DNA of 64,000 nucleotides, taken from the NCBI GenBank assembly GCA_031002005.1, contig CM061919.1, positions 171,661,121 to 171,725,120 on the forward strand, written 5' to 3'. Both the position numbers and the translations under genes were made by a program. The notes under the pieces were generated by a model that was given only the letters and a program-made list of their open reading frames with translations, searched no databases and had not been told where the DNA came from. This DNA is from Vandiemenella viatica (taxonomy: Eukaryota; Arthropoda; Insecta; Orthoptera; Morabidae). Shown piece after piece: positions 32,909 through 43,639 of the stretch; position 1 is the first letter of the stretch; each line of letters starts with the position of its first letter.

Positions 32909-33600
32909 TGTAACAGCCCTAATACCTGAATTTTGAATAGTATTGTACTGTGTGAAATATTTGTAGTGAGCCAAAGTTTGCTTGAAAGTGATTTGATATG
33001 TTTATTTTGTAAATTCTTGTAAATCAGTGTATATAGACTTTATTTTATGTAAGAAAAGTATTTAAAGTCCATTTAATATGTGTAAAAACCGAATGATGCA
33101 AGAGAATTTATTAAAAGTTTGTAATTCCATGTATTACTGTAATTTACGATGTCTACAGGACGATTTTCTACCGTTTGAAAGGATTTCTGTAAATAATTTT
33201 GTATTTAAGTATCTCTAATTACCATTTCTAATCATTTTGTAATGTTATTAATTAATTTTGTATCAATTCCGATTGGTTTTAATATGTTTGATTGTTTGAG
33301 TGATTGTTAATGATCGAGAAATATCGGGCGGACGCCTTTGAAGAATTCTCGTAATTTCGATAGACTCTATATAAACAGATCGCCTGGACAGAGAAAGTAG
33401 TATTAATTCAGTGTTCATTAAGTTTTCGATTCAATTCAAGTATTCAGTAAGTCAGTATTGCATCTTTGGATTGTAACAACTATGCTTGTGAATGTCGCAG
33501 ACTTGTTTTGATTGAAAATAAAACGAACATCTTCACATAACCTTGTTTTTTGGTGGACTTTTAATTAATGCAATAATTAAACCACCAAAGAACCTTAACA
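32909..33600 (+). mobile_element. Solo LTR (Gypsy-like), 692 bp
   Basis: Starts TGTAACAGCCCT and ends CCTTAACA, the TG...CA pattern. It is flanked by the 4-bp direct repeat tgct (32905-32908 and 33601-33604), the target length of Gypsy elements. A TATA-like tctatataaacag at about 33366 and an AATAAA at 33517-33522 are placed as in an LTR promoter and polyadenylation region. No internal retroelement sequence adjoins it, so it arose by recombination between LTRs. Confidence 0.82.
33366..33378 (+). promoter_or_regulatory. TATA box of the solo LTR
   Basis: tctatataaacag lies about 150 bp upstream of the AATAAA signal inside the LTR, matching U3/R organisation. Function is inferred from position only. 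Confidence 0.5.
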
Positions 33601-33721
33601 TGCTGTTTAAACTTAATTATTTTTAAATTTGAAACTGAAAAATATGTGACGTCACCCCAAAGACGGCCGCGGAAGCATTAGGAATCATTTAACAACGAAA
33701 CTGTCGCCTGTCAGTGCGAAC

Positions 33722-34728
33722 TAGGGATGTAACGAAGCTCTGCATCCTCAATTGGGGAACTTTCACGTGAAATCTTACCTCCGCATCCACATTTTTAATG
33801 CAGAAGTATAGCGGAGGTTTTCTTTACATTGTAGTATTTGTTATTCTTTTCACTTTACAAGATAAGGACCATCGTCGCTTTAGGTAACTACAACGTGGTT
33901 GTTCTTTTCTCATGATCTTGCTATAAATGTAAAAATGAACCGAACCATGTTATTACCTAAGCGACAAATTTACAAGTGTGAACTTGCACGTAAAGTAAAG
34001 CGGCTTATTCATGGCCCTACTAATAGGACATCTGTGTAGAGCTACCGTAGGATGCGCTCACTCATTCACGCTACTTGAAGGAGTCAAAATTGTTCCAAGC
34101 AATCCTTTCCACTCGTACTTTCTCGCAGCATATTTCCTTCAATCATGATCCCACGCCATAGCTTGTTGGACAGTAAGGACCCGTGTTGGTTGTGTGGGAG
34201 TCCAGCAACATCCAATATGTCCTATTACGTGTTCTTGCAATCTCTTTCACGGTATACAAGAATCTTTTATCGGCAAATCGGATCATCGTTGGTCCTACAA
34301 GTTCGACTGTGAATGGGCCGCCAGAACAGTGGAAAGGCAGGTGGTGGGCATGGAGATATGGCGTTGTGCTTGATGCTTCAATTAGTCGATCTGCGAACTG
34401 ATTTTGACGCGTGCATAGTTATTTAAATCTATTTATTCACTTGTGAAATCGTCCCACGTTGTTTGTTGTTGAAAGATGAGGCAGAAAATTAATCACTATG
34501 GGCAGCATCATAGGGAAATAGACTTTGCTTATGAAAAACGTAGTATTTGGGATAAAAATATACTTATTTTGATTTTTAGTTTAATTTTGATAAAATATTA
34601 AAATCTAAATAATTATAAATCTATTTTTCCACCTCCGCATCCACTTCCGCAATACATCTGCATCCGTGGATGTCAAGCTCTAAATATACGCATCTACATC
34701 CGAAAAGATGACTTTTGTTACAACTCTA
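33722..34728. mobile_element. Nested hAT-type element, about 1 kb
   Basis: Ends TAGGGATGTAACGAA (left) and, on the other strand, TAGAGTTGTAACAAA (right). Flanks gtgcgaac (33714-33721) and atgtgaac (34729-34736) match at six of eight positions. Subterminal repeats of 'ccgcatccac' type occur on both sides (33780-33790; 34630-34675). No transposase gene recognised, so non-autonomous. Confidence 0.72.
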
Positions 34729-34884
34729 ATGTGAACTGCTTTGTTCTCGTCATTTCAACAAAATATGCACATTCCTCCAGTCATTTAATCTGTCTTTCGT
34801 AAACGGGCAGAACTGTCTGAATCCTTGCAAACAAAACAAAAACGTTTCTTTTCAGTTTCCGAATAACACAATCTCTAATGTGAA

Positions 34885-35045
34885 CATGGAAAAGAAAGGG
34901 AAAATACACCCAACACTCACCAAAGTTGAAGGGAGAGGGCGGCAGCAACACAGCACAACACACAAACAAAGAAAAAACAATATTTCGGGTGAAAATCCCC
35001 TTTTTCAAGTTAACAGAGACGTGGCTGGTCTTGCGCAAGACTTGC
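34885..35045 (-). mobile_element. Penelope-like terminal region (solo end)
   Basis: Minus-strand PLE end with 'cactcaccaaagttgaagg', an acacaaac run, and the hairpin/core at 34981-35010 (ggGG...CCCGAAATATTG on the minus strand). No PLE coding sequence attached. It lies in the large hAT element. Confidence 0.65.
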
Positions 35046-35159
35046 GTTGGACCAGAGAGCTGTTGACTTTGACACTAGCTCTCAGAACTAGATCGAACTC
35101 TTGCTTTGATATTTAGATCGATTTCTCAAACTGCAAGGACTTGTAGATAAAATCTTAGA

Positions 35160-35900
35160 AGTCAATCAAACAGAAAAAAGGGAGATATGGTTGCATCTTT
35201 GCAGTTTAATATTTGTGCAATGCCTTGTTGGCCTCTTGGTCCTTTCAAAGAAACAATAAAGAGATTAGTGGTGCAAATTATATGATTGTTAGCTTAGCCA
35301 ATCCTATTACAGATTTGATTCAACAAGTAGAGAAACAATCAACTCCATCAACCACTTTAGGTTTCAGTGTAAAAGAGGTTTTACTGCAAAGAATTCAAAA
35401 GGGTCTGTATCCTTTAGGAAGAAGTACATTTCTCGCAGCAGCTACCATACTGGAGCCACGATTCAGGTGTATGCACTTTATTTCTGTAATTGGAGCGTCA
35501 AATGCTACATCACAAACAAGTAATGAGATTCGAATTGGACAGACGACGAGTACAACATTCTCCAGAAGTAAGATCAGAAGCCAGCAGCGTAAGCTATCTC
35601 CGATGTTACTTCAATGTGGTCCACACATGAGAAACTTATCTTGGCACAAACATTACACAAGAGATTCCAAGCTCTGGTTCAATCCCTAATGAGATTAGCC
35701 ACTAGTTAATAGCAAATCAGACTCGGTAAAGTGTTGGGTGAATTGCCAATATTTCACGCCGGTGCTTTCGGAAATCGCGATGAGTACCTGATATTTCAAG
35801 CCTCTTCTGTGTCATCCCAGAGAGTGAATTCTGCAGTTAACTTGGCGGCACTGGACAACATGAGTTAATGGTTGTGGAGCAAGAAAAACAGATAGTCCTT
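35160..35900 (+). pseudogene. hAT transposase C-terminal remnant (ZBED-like)
   Basis: The 158-codon frame at 35213-35689 contains 'SLANPITDLIQQVEKQSTPS' and 'RIQKGLYPLGRSTFLAAATI' with 'LEPRFRCMHF' following. These match the '...A.ATLLDPRFK..HF' region of Ac/ZBED-type hAT transposases. Farther on, 'YLIFQASSVSSQRVNSAVNL' (about 35785-35850) corresponds to the dimerisation-domain motif ASSVPSERVFS. Frameshifts separate the blocks. It is a different subfamily and opposite strand from the 30.2-31.3 kb remnant. Confidence 0.7.
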
Positions 35901-36149
35901 TTGATGGCTATATCAAATACTGGTTTGATTTATTGTAAAAATAAACATATTAATAAAAGTTTAAATAATTTCTACATGTGTTTTAAATTTTCTTAAATAT
36001 TTTAATATGTTTGGTGAATATTTTTCGATAATTACCGGCTTTAGGAAAAATATCGACATGGCGATATGTTGTCTCGATACATTTTTTTCATTAGTACATC
36101 AGTGCAAATGAAGTAGCTCAAAAAATACTATTAGTGTAATTATATATAT

Positions 36150-36350
36150 ATATGATTCATGTGGCGGGCTCGGATGTGACCACCTCTTTCCCCCTGCCAT
36201 ATGTCTCGCCTCCTACATGAGTAAGGCTAAAGTCGAAATATTGTGTAATTCTTTTGTTTTTGTGTTTTTACGTGTCTCGCCCTCCTGCCTTCATCTGTGG
36301 TAAGTGACGGGTAACTGTTTATTTTCCCTATCCTATATATATATATATAT
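36150..36350 (+). mobile_element. Penelope-like terminal region (solo end) between TA tracts
   Basis: Closely matches 28325-28500 ('attcatgtggcggg...tctttccccctgcc', 'aaagtcgaaatattgtg', 'cttcatctgtggtaagtgacgggtaactg'). It carries the hairpin/core at 36217-36242. (TA)n tracts flank it on both sides (36142 and 36336 on). Confidence 0.75.
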
Positions 36351-36895
36351 TAATTAATTAATAGAATACATATGTATTCCATTAATAATTTTTAATGTGG
36401 CATGCATATTATTAGTTTTTTCTTGCCTGCCCCCCCCCCCCCCTTGGACAAAATCCTGGTTACGCCCTTGCATGTCAATCTCAATTAGTAGGATATATGC
36501 AAGACATTTCTAATGAAATGGTCAGGGAGGTCAAGTTGATAGTGTGGCACTAGATTTTTCAAGGGCCTTTGACAGAGTGATCCATAAAATGGTGCTAAAG
36601 AAGGTAAAAACTACTGGAGCTGATAAAAAGGTGATTTGCTGGGAGGAAGAATTCATAAAAGGTAGATAGCAAAAAGTTAGGGTAGGAAATGCAATATCAA
36701 AAGTAGAAGTCAAAATTGGAGTCCCACATGGTAGTGTATTGGGTCCATTGTTATTCGTTATTCTAATGAATGATTGTGTTGGTAGTTTACTGTCAGAAGT
36801 TAGATTGTTTGCAGATGACAATGTTATATAAAAGGATCAAAACAATACAAGACTGTAAACAGCTGCAGGGTGATCTAGATAGGATAACTAGCTAG

Positions 36896-37450
36896 GTGAG
36901 TCAACATGGGATGATGATAAATGCAAAGAAGAATCAGCTTATTAGGTACACAGATAAAAAGCTAAAGGCTGATTACGATTGCAAAGTGGGGAAGAAGCTA
37001 CTTATTGAAGACTCGAAATGTAAATACCTTGGCATTACATTTGATAGCAAACTTAACTGGGCAGGACACATTGGACAGATGGTAGGGAAAGGGTTCAAAA
37101 TCCTTCACCGGTTGGAAAGAGTGATGAGGGGATGCACTAGAGAAGTAAGGGAATTGGGGAACAAAAATTTGGTCAGACCACTGCTGGAATATGGTGGTGT
37201 AGTTTGGGATCCACATTTTGGGTATCAAATACAGGAGTTGGAGGGGGTGCAGAGGAGGGCTGTCAGGTTTGTCTTTGGAAATTACCGCAGAATAGAATCG
37301 GTAACTAATATCATAAAGGAGCTGGTGTGGGATTCATTGGAGGATAGAAGGAGGGAGAAGAGAGTTATGGGAGTGTACAATGCTCATACTGGAGATGAAG
37401 CATGGAAAGATATTGCTAGAAAAATTAAGAGAGGTGCTTGGAAGGGTTAG
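36896..37450 (+). pseudogene. C-terminal part of the CR1/L2-like LINE reverse transcriptase
   Basis: A 184-codon open stretch with 'SQHGMMINAKKNQLIRYTDK', 'CKYLGITFDSKLNWAGHI', 'VRPLLEYGGVVWDPH', 'LEGVQRRAVRFVFGNY' and 'WDSLEDRRREKRVMGVYNAH'. After a stop at 37448, 'FSFGRNGVKDWNKLPREVIN' (about 37500-37560) continues the usual LINE end. It thus belongs to the split LINE; the catalytic FADD lies upstream at 36808 in an adjoining frame. Confidence 0.85.
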
Positions 37451-37715
37451 GTTGACCATTACCACAAGCTGGCACTTGATTTCAGGCATAAAGGTGTGGG
37501 AAAATTTTCTTTCGGAAGAAACGGAGTGAAGGACTGGAATAAATTACCAAGAGAAGTGATAAATAATTTACTGGAAACACTGAAAGAATTTAAAGTAGAA
37601 ACTAGTAGAGGGCAAAAGTAGGTTGGAAGGGGAAATGGAGGTGGTGTAGGGAGATTGCCATCAGAGCGGGCGCTCCATCGCAATTTTATCAATTAATATA
37701 TTATATTATTAACAG

Positions 37716-38010
37716 AATCTGTTTGGAAGTGATTTCCATACGTAGGAACTGTTATCATCCATCTGAAAGCTGTTTTATGTTTATGCTATTACTTTTGTGA
37801 TTTTTTGTGTTACTTGAAGTTAATGAGGCATTCTATGAAAATTAGTTATCACTTTTAAACTACCATGATATTTACCTCTTCTTGCTTTCTGGGAACTCCT
37901 AGAGGTTTGGTGGTAGCCTGTTTTTCTGATAACTTAATTGCTCTCCTATTCTGCAAAATAAGATATAAAATATCATTAGTTGGCAGCAAAGGAAAGTATC
38001 TCCTAGATTG
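37716..38010. repeat. Host segment copy 2, right part
   Basis: Matches 15060-15360 across intron and exon sequence. Includes candidate exon B' at 37876-37950. Confidence 0.75.
37876..37950 (-). CDS. Candidate host exon B' (75 nt), duplicate of exon B
   Basis: Minus-strand acceptor cttattttgcag and donor GAG|gtaaat are both preserved. It is open for 25 codons, NRRAIKLSEK then a tail that differs from B. It is one base shorter than exon B (a missing T in the GTTTCCC/GTTCCC stretch), so the two copies would leave the ribosome in different phases. Either it is a spliced alternative exon of length divisible by three, or a decaying duplicate. Confidence 0.45.
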
Positions 38011-38354
38011 TTCAGATTGAATGTAATGTGTAATTCTACACAAAAATTGGTACTGCCAAGTATAGTGTACAATTACACAGATTTATGCATTCAATATTGA
38101 CTGTATACGAGTATCTGCTAAAACACCTTCCATGCATGAATACATCAATTGGTGACATACAAACCAAATGACTTAGATTAAGGTAAGGTAAGGTGAATTA
38201 AAAAGTTGCTTTCAGTAACCATGTCCAGAATTTAAATTAATTGCAAAATAACATTTGAACCAATGGAAAATTTCATTCACATATACTTTTTCATTAAATA
38301 CATATATAAATATAGTAACCAGGAAATAATAGGAGCTAAGTAGCAAATGGATTA

Positions 38355-38600
38355 AAAAAAAAGGATAGTGAAATGAAGCACCACTTACCTTATATGATGG
38401 TTTCATGGGGTGAACACACAAAAAAGCACAAGAACAGGAAAAACAATGAATATTTTGGGACTTGGCCCTTTGTCAACAGGAGAACATTCTGGAGGGAGGG
38501 TGGTGTAGGAGACCATCTAACAGAATCACTGTTAGTCAGGAACATGGTGGGGGTAAATTCAAATTTCTATAGTTCTCCAATTTTTAAAATATTCCAGTTG
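38355..38600 (-). mobile_element. Penelope-like terminal region (solo end)
   Basis: 'gaagcaccacttaccttatatgatgg', an acacaaaaaagcac run, and the hairpin/core complement at 38451-38478 (attttgggacttggccctttgtc) match the end at 41.33-41.47 kb in inverted orientation. Confidence 0.7.
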
Positions 38601-38940
38601 TAGATTTGTAGTTTTATGGTCTCTGAATTTAGGATTTAGTTCCCACTACTTCTGAAATCCAGCCAAAATCTAGTATTAATATTACTGAAAGCAAACAAAT
38701 GATATTGGTTGCATAAGAAATACAGATTGTTAGAGATGTTGGAGAAAACCATCAATGAATGCAGTATATTTCACCACTAGTCATCTCCTTATAGAACTAT
38801 TCTGTCGAAAATCATCTTTAGAAAAGCCTTGCCTAGATGCAGAGCAAAATGGTACATCTCTGTTTTGGAAATGATCAATACATTTTTAATGATCTTGATG
38901 CAAAGACAATTAGAAATAGTACACACCAATGTGAGACATC
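38601..38940. other. Stretch without recognisable gene
   Basis: No motif recognised. Confidence 0.35.
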
Positions 38941-38949
38941 TCTGAAGTC

Positions 38950-39222
38950 CTACAGATTAAGTGAATTATTTAAATTGTCGCCTTTTATAGTTTTAACATT
39001 ATCACTGTTACTATCAGTATTTTCCGATTCATATTTTTCATGAACTTTTAGTAATCTCTGTACCTTTAGCATCGTGTTTGCTTTCTGAAGATGAGCTGAT
39101 ATTATATGAATAATTTTTTGCATAAGGTTGAGATCAGTTTCTTTTGGTAAGCTTTGGCAATTATCATTATTTGTAATATATTTGAAGATTGATCCATAAG
39201 TAATAAGAAGACCCCGTTGGCT
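38950..39222 (-). CDS. Weak candidate exon on the minus strand
   Basis: An open minus-strand stretch reads 'LPKETDLNLMQKIIHIISAH' followed by 'LQKANTMLK', then 'VHEKYESENTDSNSDN', with amphipathic-helix-like then acidic composition. An AAG|gtacag donor follows LMLK-like codons at about 39060. The right side is cut by a LINE at about 39222, so an acceptor cannot be judged. Listed because strand, composition and position (upstream of exon B' in transcription direction) fit the other candidate exons. Confidence 0.25.
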   Translation of the reverse strand, partial: SQRGLLITYGSIFKYITNNDNCQSLPKETDLNLMQKIIHIISAHLQKANTMLKVQRLLKVHEKYESENTDSNSDNVKTIKGDNLNNSLNL

Positions 39223-39858
39223 CATGAGTACAAAGTTAACAATTTAGTTGTTGACACGGTGGATTCCCTGAAGTATCTAGGCATAACAGTACAAAGCAAC
39301 ATGAAATGGGACTTGCACATAACTTCTGTCGTAGGCAAAGCTAATTCTAAATTATGATTCATAGGTCGTATTTTAAGAAGTTGTAATGCTCATACAAAGA
39401 AAATAGCGTGCAAAACACTAGTGTGTCCGCATTTGGATTACTGTTGTAGAATTTGGGATCCATATGGCAAGGTATTGACGCATTAGAGAAAGTATAGAAG
39501 AGAACTGCTCGATTCGTGACTGCTAGTTACAGTCCTTATGTACAGAGCTGATATGTGGGTTGGGCTGGGATTGTTTGGTGGACAGACGATGCCGTTTTCA
39601 TTTGAATTTGTTGCAGAATATACGAAAATCTTTAATTTATGAGTGCAATGAAATACTTCTTCCGCCAACCTATTTAGTTCGCAATGACAGGAGGGATAAG
39701 ATTCGAGAAATAAGATGCAGTACTGATACTATTATGTATTCTTACTTTCCTCGTTCTGTTCAGGATTGCAATGCACAGAATTAGGATTGGTGCTTAGCAC
39801 CCTCTGCCACCCACAATATTTGTGAATTGCAGAGTATGGATATAGATGTAGAATGCAG
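39222..39858 (+). mobile_element. CR1/L2-like LINE, 3' part (second copy of the 13-kb family)
   Basis: Encodes, with frameshifts, 'DTVDSLKYLGITVQSNMKWD' then 'LVCPHLDYCCRIWDPYGK' and 'RRCRFHLNLLQN', ending with 'gcttagcaccctctgccacccac' and the tail 'gaattgcagagtatggatatagatgtag'. The 3' end matches that of 13113-14012. Truncated at the 5' end, inactive. Confidence 0.8.
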
Positions 39859-41468
39859 TATCTACCACTAAACCCGTGGCACTGTCATGGGCACTCGCAT
39901 GGCCCCCTCTTATGCTAATCTATTCATGGGCCACCTGGAAGAGATGTTTTGGAGAATGTCCCCCTCAAACCCCTCCTGCAGCTTAGGTTCATAGATGACA
40001 CATGACAATCTGGACACGTGGAGAAAACACCATTCTAAATTTTCTGGACAATCTAAATACCTTTAACAGCTCGCTGAATTTCACATGGACCTACTCCCAC
40101 ACTCAGGCCACATTATTGGATGTGGACCTGTACCTCTCCTCAGTCCACACCAAACCTACCAACTCTCAGCAGTACCTCCATTTTGACAGTTGCCATCAGT
40201 AACATACCAAACGTTCCCTCCCCTACAGTCTTGACAGTCAAGGCAGTCGTATATGCTCCAACCAGAAATCCGTAATGGAGTATTCAAACAACATTTCACA
40301 AACATTGGTATCCCGCAACAATCCCGTAGCTTTGGTTCACAAGCAACTTTCACGAACCACACTGCAACCTGCTCAACCTATTGACTGCTCCAAATCCCAA
40401 GAAACCAACCATAGTCCAGTCCTGGTTACACAATACTTCCCTGGTCTGGAATCCATCAATAGAATCCTTTGGCAGGGTAATGATTTCCTACTAACCTGCC
40501 CAGAAATGAGATCCATTCATCCCAAAATCCTCCCTGGCCCTACCAGAACTTGTTCCAGTAGGCCTCCCAACCTGAGCCAACTCCTAGTACACAAACACAG
40601 TCTTCCTCGTCCCTGCTGACAGCCCAAAGGATCTTTCCCATGCACTAGATCTCACTGTAAGATGTGCGACATACACCATGCCTCCACCACTTTCACCAAC
40701 CCTATCACTCGTGACAGCTTTCCTATCATAGGACACACCACCTGTGATACCTCCCATGTAATATACCAGCAAACCAGCAAACATTGCCTAGCTTCCTATA
40801 TAGGTTTGACTACCAATGCATTAGCTATAAAAATGAATGGCCACTGACAGACAGTTTTACTTGGAAACCAAAAAATCCAGTAGCTATCCATGCTATCTCC
40901 CACGAAACAAATAATTTTAACTCTTGTTTCACGGTCTGTGCTATCAGAGTTCTCCCAAACAACAGCAGCTCCTCTGAATTCAGAATGTGGAAGCTTGCCC
41001 GCCAATAGAAATTAGGCACAAGGCAACCTCCTGTCAGTACTTTTCCTTCCCTCTATCCTCTCATTGCCTCCATGCCCACTGTCTATATTAAACCACCACA
41101 TACCAGAGGTGATGTTTAACTGCATTGATTCTTTTATTATTATCATTATTATTGTTATTCAATTTTATTTTGTTTACTTATATACTTTCTCAAATTTATG
41201 TTATGAACATTTTAATGTATTATGCTGAGCTTTTTGCAACATTTTGCATTCCTTGGGTATTAGCTCTAATTATCTGTCTCTCTTTCTGTCCTCTGTTTTG
41301 AATTTACCCCCACCTTGTTCCTGACTAACAGTCATTCTGTCAGATATTCTCCTATACCACCCTTCCTCCATAATGTTCTCCTGTTGACAAAGGACCAAGT
41401 CCCAAAATATTCATTATTTTTCCCTTTCTTGCGCTTTTTTTTTTAAATGTGTTCATCATTTCGCTATC

Positions 41469-41475
<7 letters not shown>
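39859..41475 (+). pseudogene. Penelope-like element, 5'-truncated and frameshifted
   Basis: Starts in the palm region with 'RGTVMGTRMAPSYANLFMGH' (39873-39935), a broken 'FIDDT.TIWT' (about 39985-40015), 'LNFTWTYSHTQATLLDVDLY', 'SVHTKPTNSQQYLHFDSCHQ', and 'TQYFPGLESINRIL'. The end has the Cys-rich 'CKMCDIH', 'SFPIIGHTTCDTSHVIYQ', 'ASYIGLTTNALA', 'PVAIHAISHETNNFNSCF' and 'EFRMWKLARQ'. Stops and frameshifts at 39995, 40200, 40615 and 40845. The 3' region carries the hairpin/core at 41383-41411 and ends at a (TA)n tract. Confidence 0.82.

Positions 41476-41508
<33 letters not shown>
41474..41508. repeat. (TA)n microsatellite
   Basis: About 17 TA units between a PLE end and a PLE foldback. Confidence 0.95.
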
Positions 41509-41511
41509 AAC

Positions 41512-41752
41512 ATTGGATAGGATAAAAAACCACCGCTTACCAAAGAAGGGGATTCCAGTGGCGTTGGTACACGAAAAAAACACGAACACACAAAGAACTT
41601 GCATGCAGCCATCTCACTTCTACTGAGGAAGAGCCAAGCTCGAAAATTTTGTTCTTTGTGTGTTCGTGTTTTTTTCGTGTACCAACGCCACTGGAAAACC
41701 CCTTCTTTGGTAAGCGGTGGTTTTTTATCCTATCCAATGTTCAATATATCCG
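41512..41752. mobile_element. Penelope-end foldback with near-perfect arms
   Basis: The left arm begins aggataaaaaaccaccgctt and the right arm ends aagcggtggttttttatcct. Within them, the 'ttccagtggcgttggtacac' and 'gtgtaccaacgccactgga' segments and the 'cacgaacacacaaagaac' and 'gttctttgtgtgttcgtg' segments also pair, giving arms of about 85 bp. The unpaired centre holds the best hammerhead-like core, CTGAGGA with stem GAGC-CAA-GCTC and GAAA (41623-41649). (TA)n tracts lie on both sides. Confidence 0.78.
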
Positions 41753-41778
41753 CTTTTAGCGCCTTTGTTTTCTAACAA

Positions 41779-41782
<4 letters not shown>

Positions 41783-41812
<30 letters not shown>
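41783..41812. repeat. (TA)n microsatellite
   Basis: About 14 TA units immediately before a PLE coding fragment. Confidence 0.95.
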
Positions 41813-42261
41813 AACATGTCAAACGCACTCACCTACAACAATATCTCCATTTTGATAGCTGCCATCCGTATCTCACAAAAAGTTCCATCCCATACAGCCT
41901 AGCCATCCGCGGCAAACGCATCTGCTCTGACCAGGAATCCTTCACTCTTTACTCTAACAACCTGACCCAGGCACTTATCAACTGCAACTATCCTCCAGAA
42001 TTAGTCCAAAAACAGATATCAAGAGTCAAGAACTGTCCACCACACTGATACACACAACCCAAAACCAACTGGAACCATATTTTTCTCACACAGTTTTTCC
42101 CTGGCTTGGTATTGTTAAAACAAAATCTTCTTTTTGGCTACAACTTCCTCAAATCCTTTACTGAAATGCACCACATTATTCTCACTATCCTTTCCACCAT
42201 ACCATGTGTCACCTTCAGTAGACCACCTAACCTAAAAAATATACTTACTTACTTACTTCCT

Positions 42262-43306
42262 CTTCATGGATAGGCCCAAAGCCTGTTCCGACCTCATTCT
42301 TCCGACCATCTCTTCCTAGGTCTTCCAATGTCCCTTCTGCCTGTGGGATGGTACTCCAGGGCAAGCTTAGGAAATCTGTCCTTTCTCATCCGTAGGACGT
42401 GGTTCTTCCAGTTATCCCTTTTTTGGGTAATTCTATCATTTAGCGGGGAGATATTCAGTTGTTACCTTATTTCCTCGTTCCTCCTCCTATCATTTAGGGA
42501 ATACCCTTTTACTGACCTTAAAAATTTCATTTCCGATGATTGAATTTTGCTTTTGTATTGCGTATTATTTACCCATGTTTCGCTGCCATATAGCAGAGTC
42601 GGTACGGCCATTGTTTTATAAAACTTGAGTTGAGTCTCCTCTCGTGCTTTACCTTTCAGTGTTCGTCGAATTGTTCCACACATATACTGAAATCGGTGAA
42701 GTTTCTTCTTCACCTCGTTATCCTCATTAAAAGATAATTCACATCCGAGATAAGTAAAGCTGGAGACTTGTTCTATTGGCTGATTGTCTACCACTATTTT
42801 AACTCTGATAGGGTATTTCCCCTGCCATGCCAAAACTTTCGTTTTTGCACGAGACAACTGCAGATTGTAATCTTTGCTGATAATGTTTAGTATATGAATT
42901 GCTTTTTGAAGTCCATCTTCATTTTCCTGGAGGATAAATTGGTCGTCTGCAAACAACATAGTATTTATGTAAGTGTTGTTGCTTATTTTTATACCAGGAT
43001 GGACATTTTCTTTCAATTTCCTAACTAAGTCATCTATATATATATTAAAAAGTGTTGGAGACAGGCTACAAACTTGCCGCACTCCTTGGTTAATTGCTAT
43101 TTCTTCTGTAAGTTTATTTCCTAGGTCTAAGACGATTTGTGTCCTTCTATACATATCTTGAATAACTTGTATTAAATGCTGTGGATATCCATTTCTTTGC
43201 ATTATTTCCCATAGTTTTTGTCTATTTACTTTAACGAACGCTTTTTCATAGTCTACTAGCTGACCCCGCAATGCTTCACTATTGCTGGACTTGAGTAGGC
43301 ACATAG
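42262..43306 (-). pseudogene. RTE LINE reverse transcriptase, second half
   Basis: Minus-strand reading continues the gene after the nested insertion: 'LVDYEKAFVKVNRQKLWEIM', 'INQGVRQVCSLSPTLFNIYI' (G and C of the usual RQGCPLSP are changed), FADD at 42953-42942, 'SSFTYLGCELSFNED' and 'VPTLLYGSETWV'. After one in-frame stop near 42462, 'LNDRITQKRDNWKNHVLRM' and 'GRRDIGRPRKRWSEE' reach the end. 'GRPRKRW' is the RTE-type C-terminal phrase. Apart from that stop the frame is open. Confidence 0.88.
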
Positions 43307-43639
43307 ATTAAATTAAAAAATATTTACATATAAATTTTAAACTGCTGTTTCATTCATTTTCAGTTGGAAAGGGTGAGAGGGGATGCGCTTTGGAAAACAT
43401 ATGCAGGCAGTATTTTTCTGTTTGTTTCAAAGTATAAGTGTTGCCTAAATTATGGGGTAAAAACGTAATGGGGTTGGAAAGGGGGAGAGGGGATGAATAT
43501 TCGGAAACCATACGTAGGCAGGATTTTTCTGTTTGTTTTAAAGTATAAGTGTACAAATTCTTATCTAAATCGGATAAAAAATGTGGTTTGCCTAAATCTT
43601 ATATATATATAAAAATAGACGTGTTTTTTCCTATATTTC

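Larger units (their letters stand above)
28839..36470. mobile_element. Large composite hAT element, 7632 bp, 8-bp target duplication
   Basis: The termini are CAAGGGCGTAGTCAGG at the left and, on the other strand, CAAGGGCGTAACCAGG at the right. Both are followed inward by long G or C runs. The target duplication catgtcaa is exact (28831-28838 and 36471-36478). The LINE reading frame resumes after the element, confirming the boundaries. Inside are a minus-strand hAT transposase, an RTE fragment, a solo LTR, a smaller hAT element, a second hAT transposase end, a MITE and PLE ends. This is a carrier loaded by later insertions. Confidence 0.88.
26285..37715 (+). mobile_element. CR1/L2-like LINE, split twice by later insertions
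   Basis: LINE sequence is in three pieces: about 26285-26324, 28547-28838 and 36471-37715. The middle piece gives 'PVDWK', 'VHKGGVTNRVENYRPISLTS' (28660-28730) and 'HGFRQRYSCQ'-like sequence. The right piece gives 'VGYMQDISNEM', 'DFSRAFDRVIHKMV', 'GVPHGSVLGPLLFVI', 'RLFADDNV' (FADD at 36808-36819) and the C-terminal region. The PLE (26325-28546) and the hAT element (28839-36470) are removable insertions with their own target duplications. The LINE is 5'-truncated, ends in 'caattttatcaattaatat', and sits within the duplicated host segment. Confidence 0.82.

Noticed and set aside
34183..34401. Small plus-strand frame inside the nested hAT element
   Set aside because: No motif, and the element appears non-autonomous.
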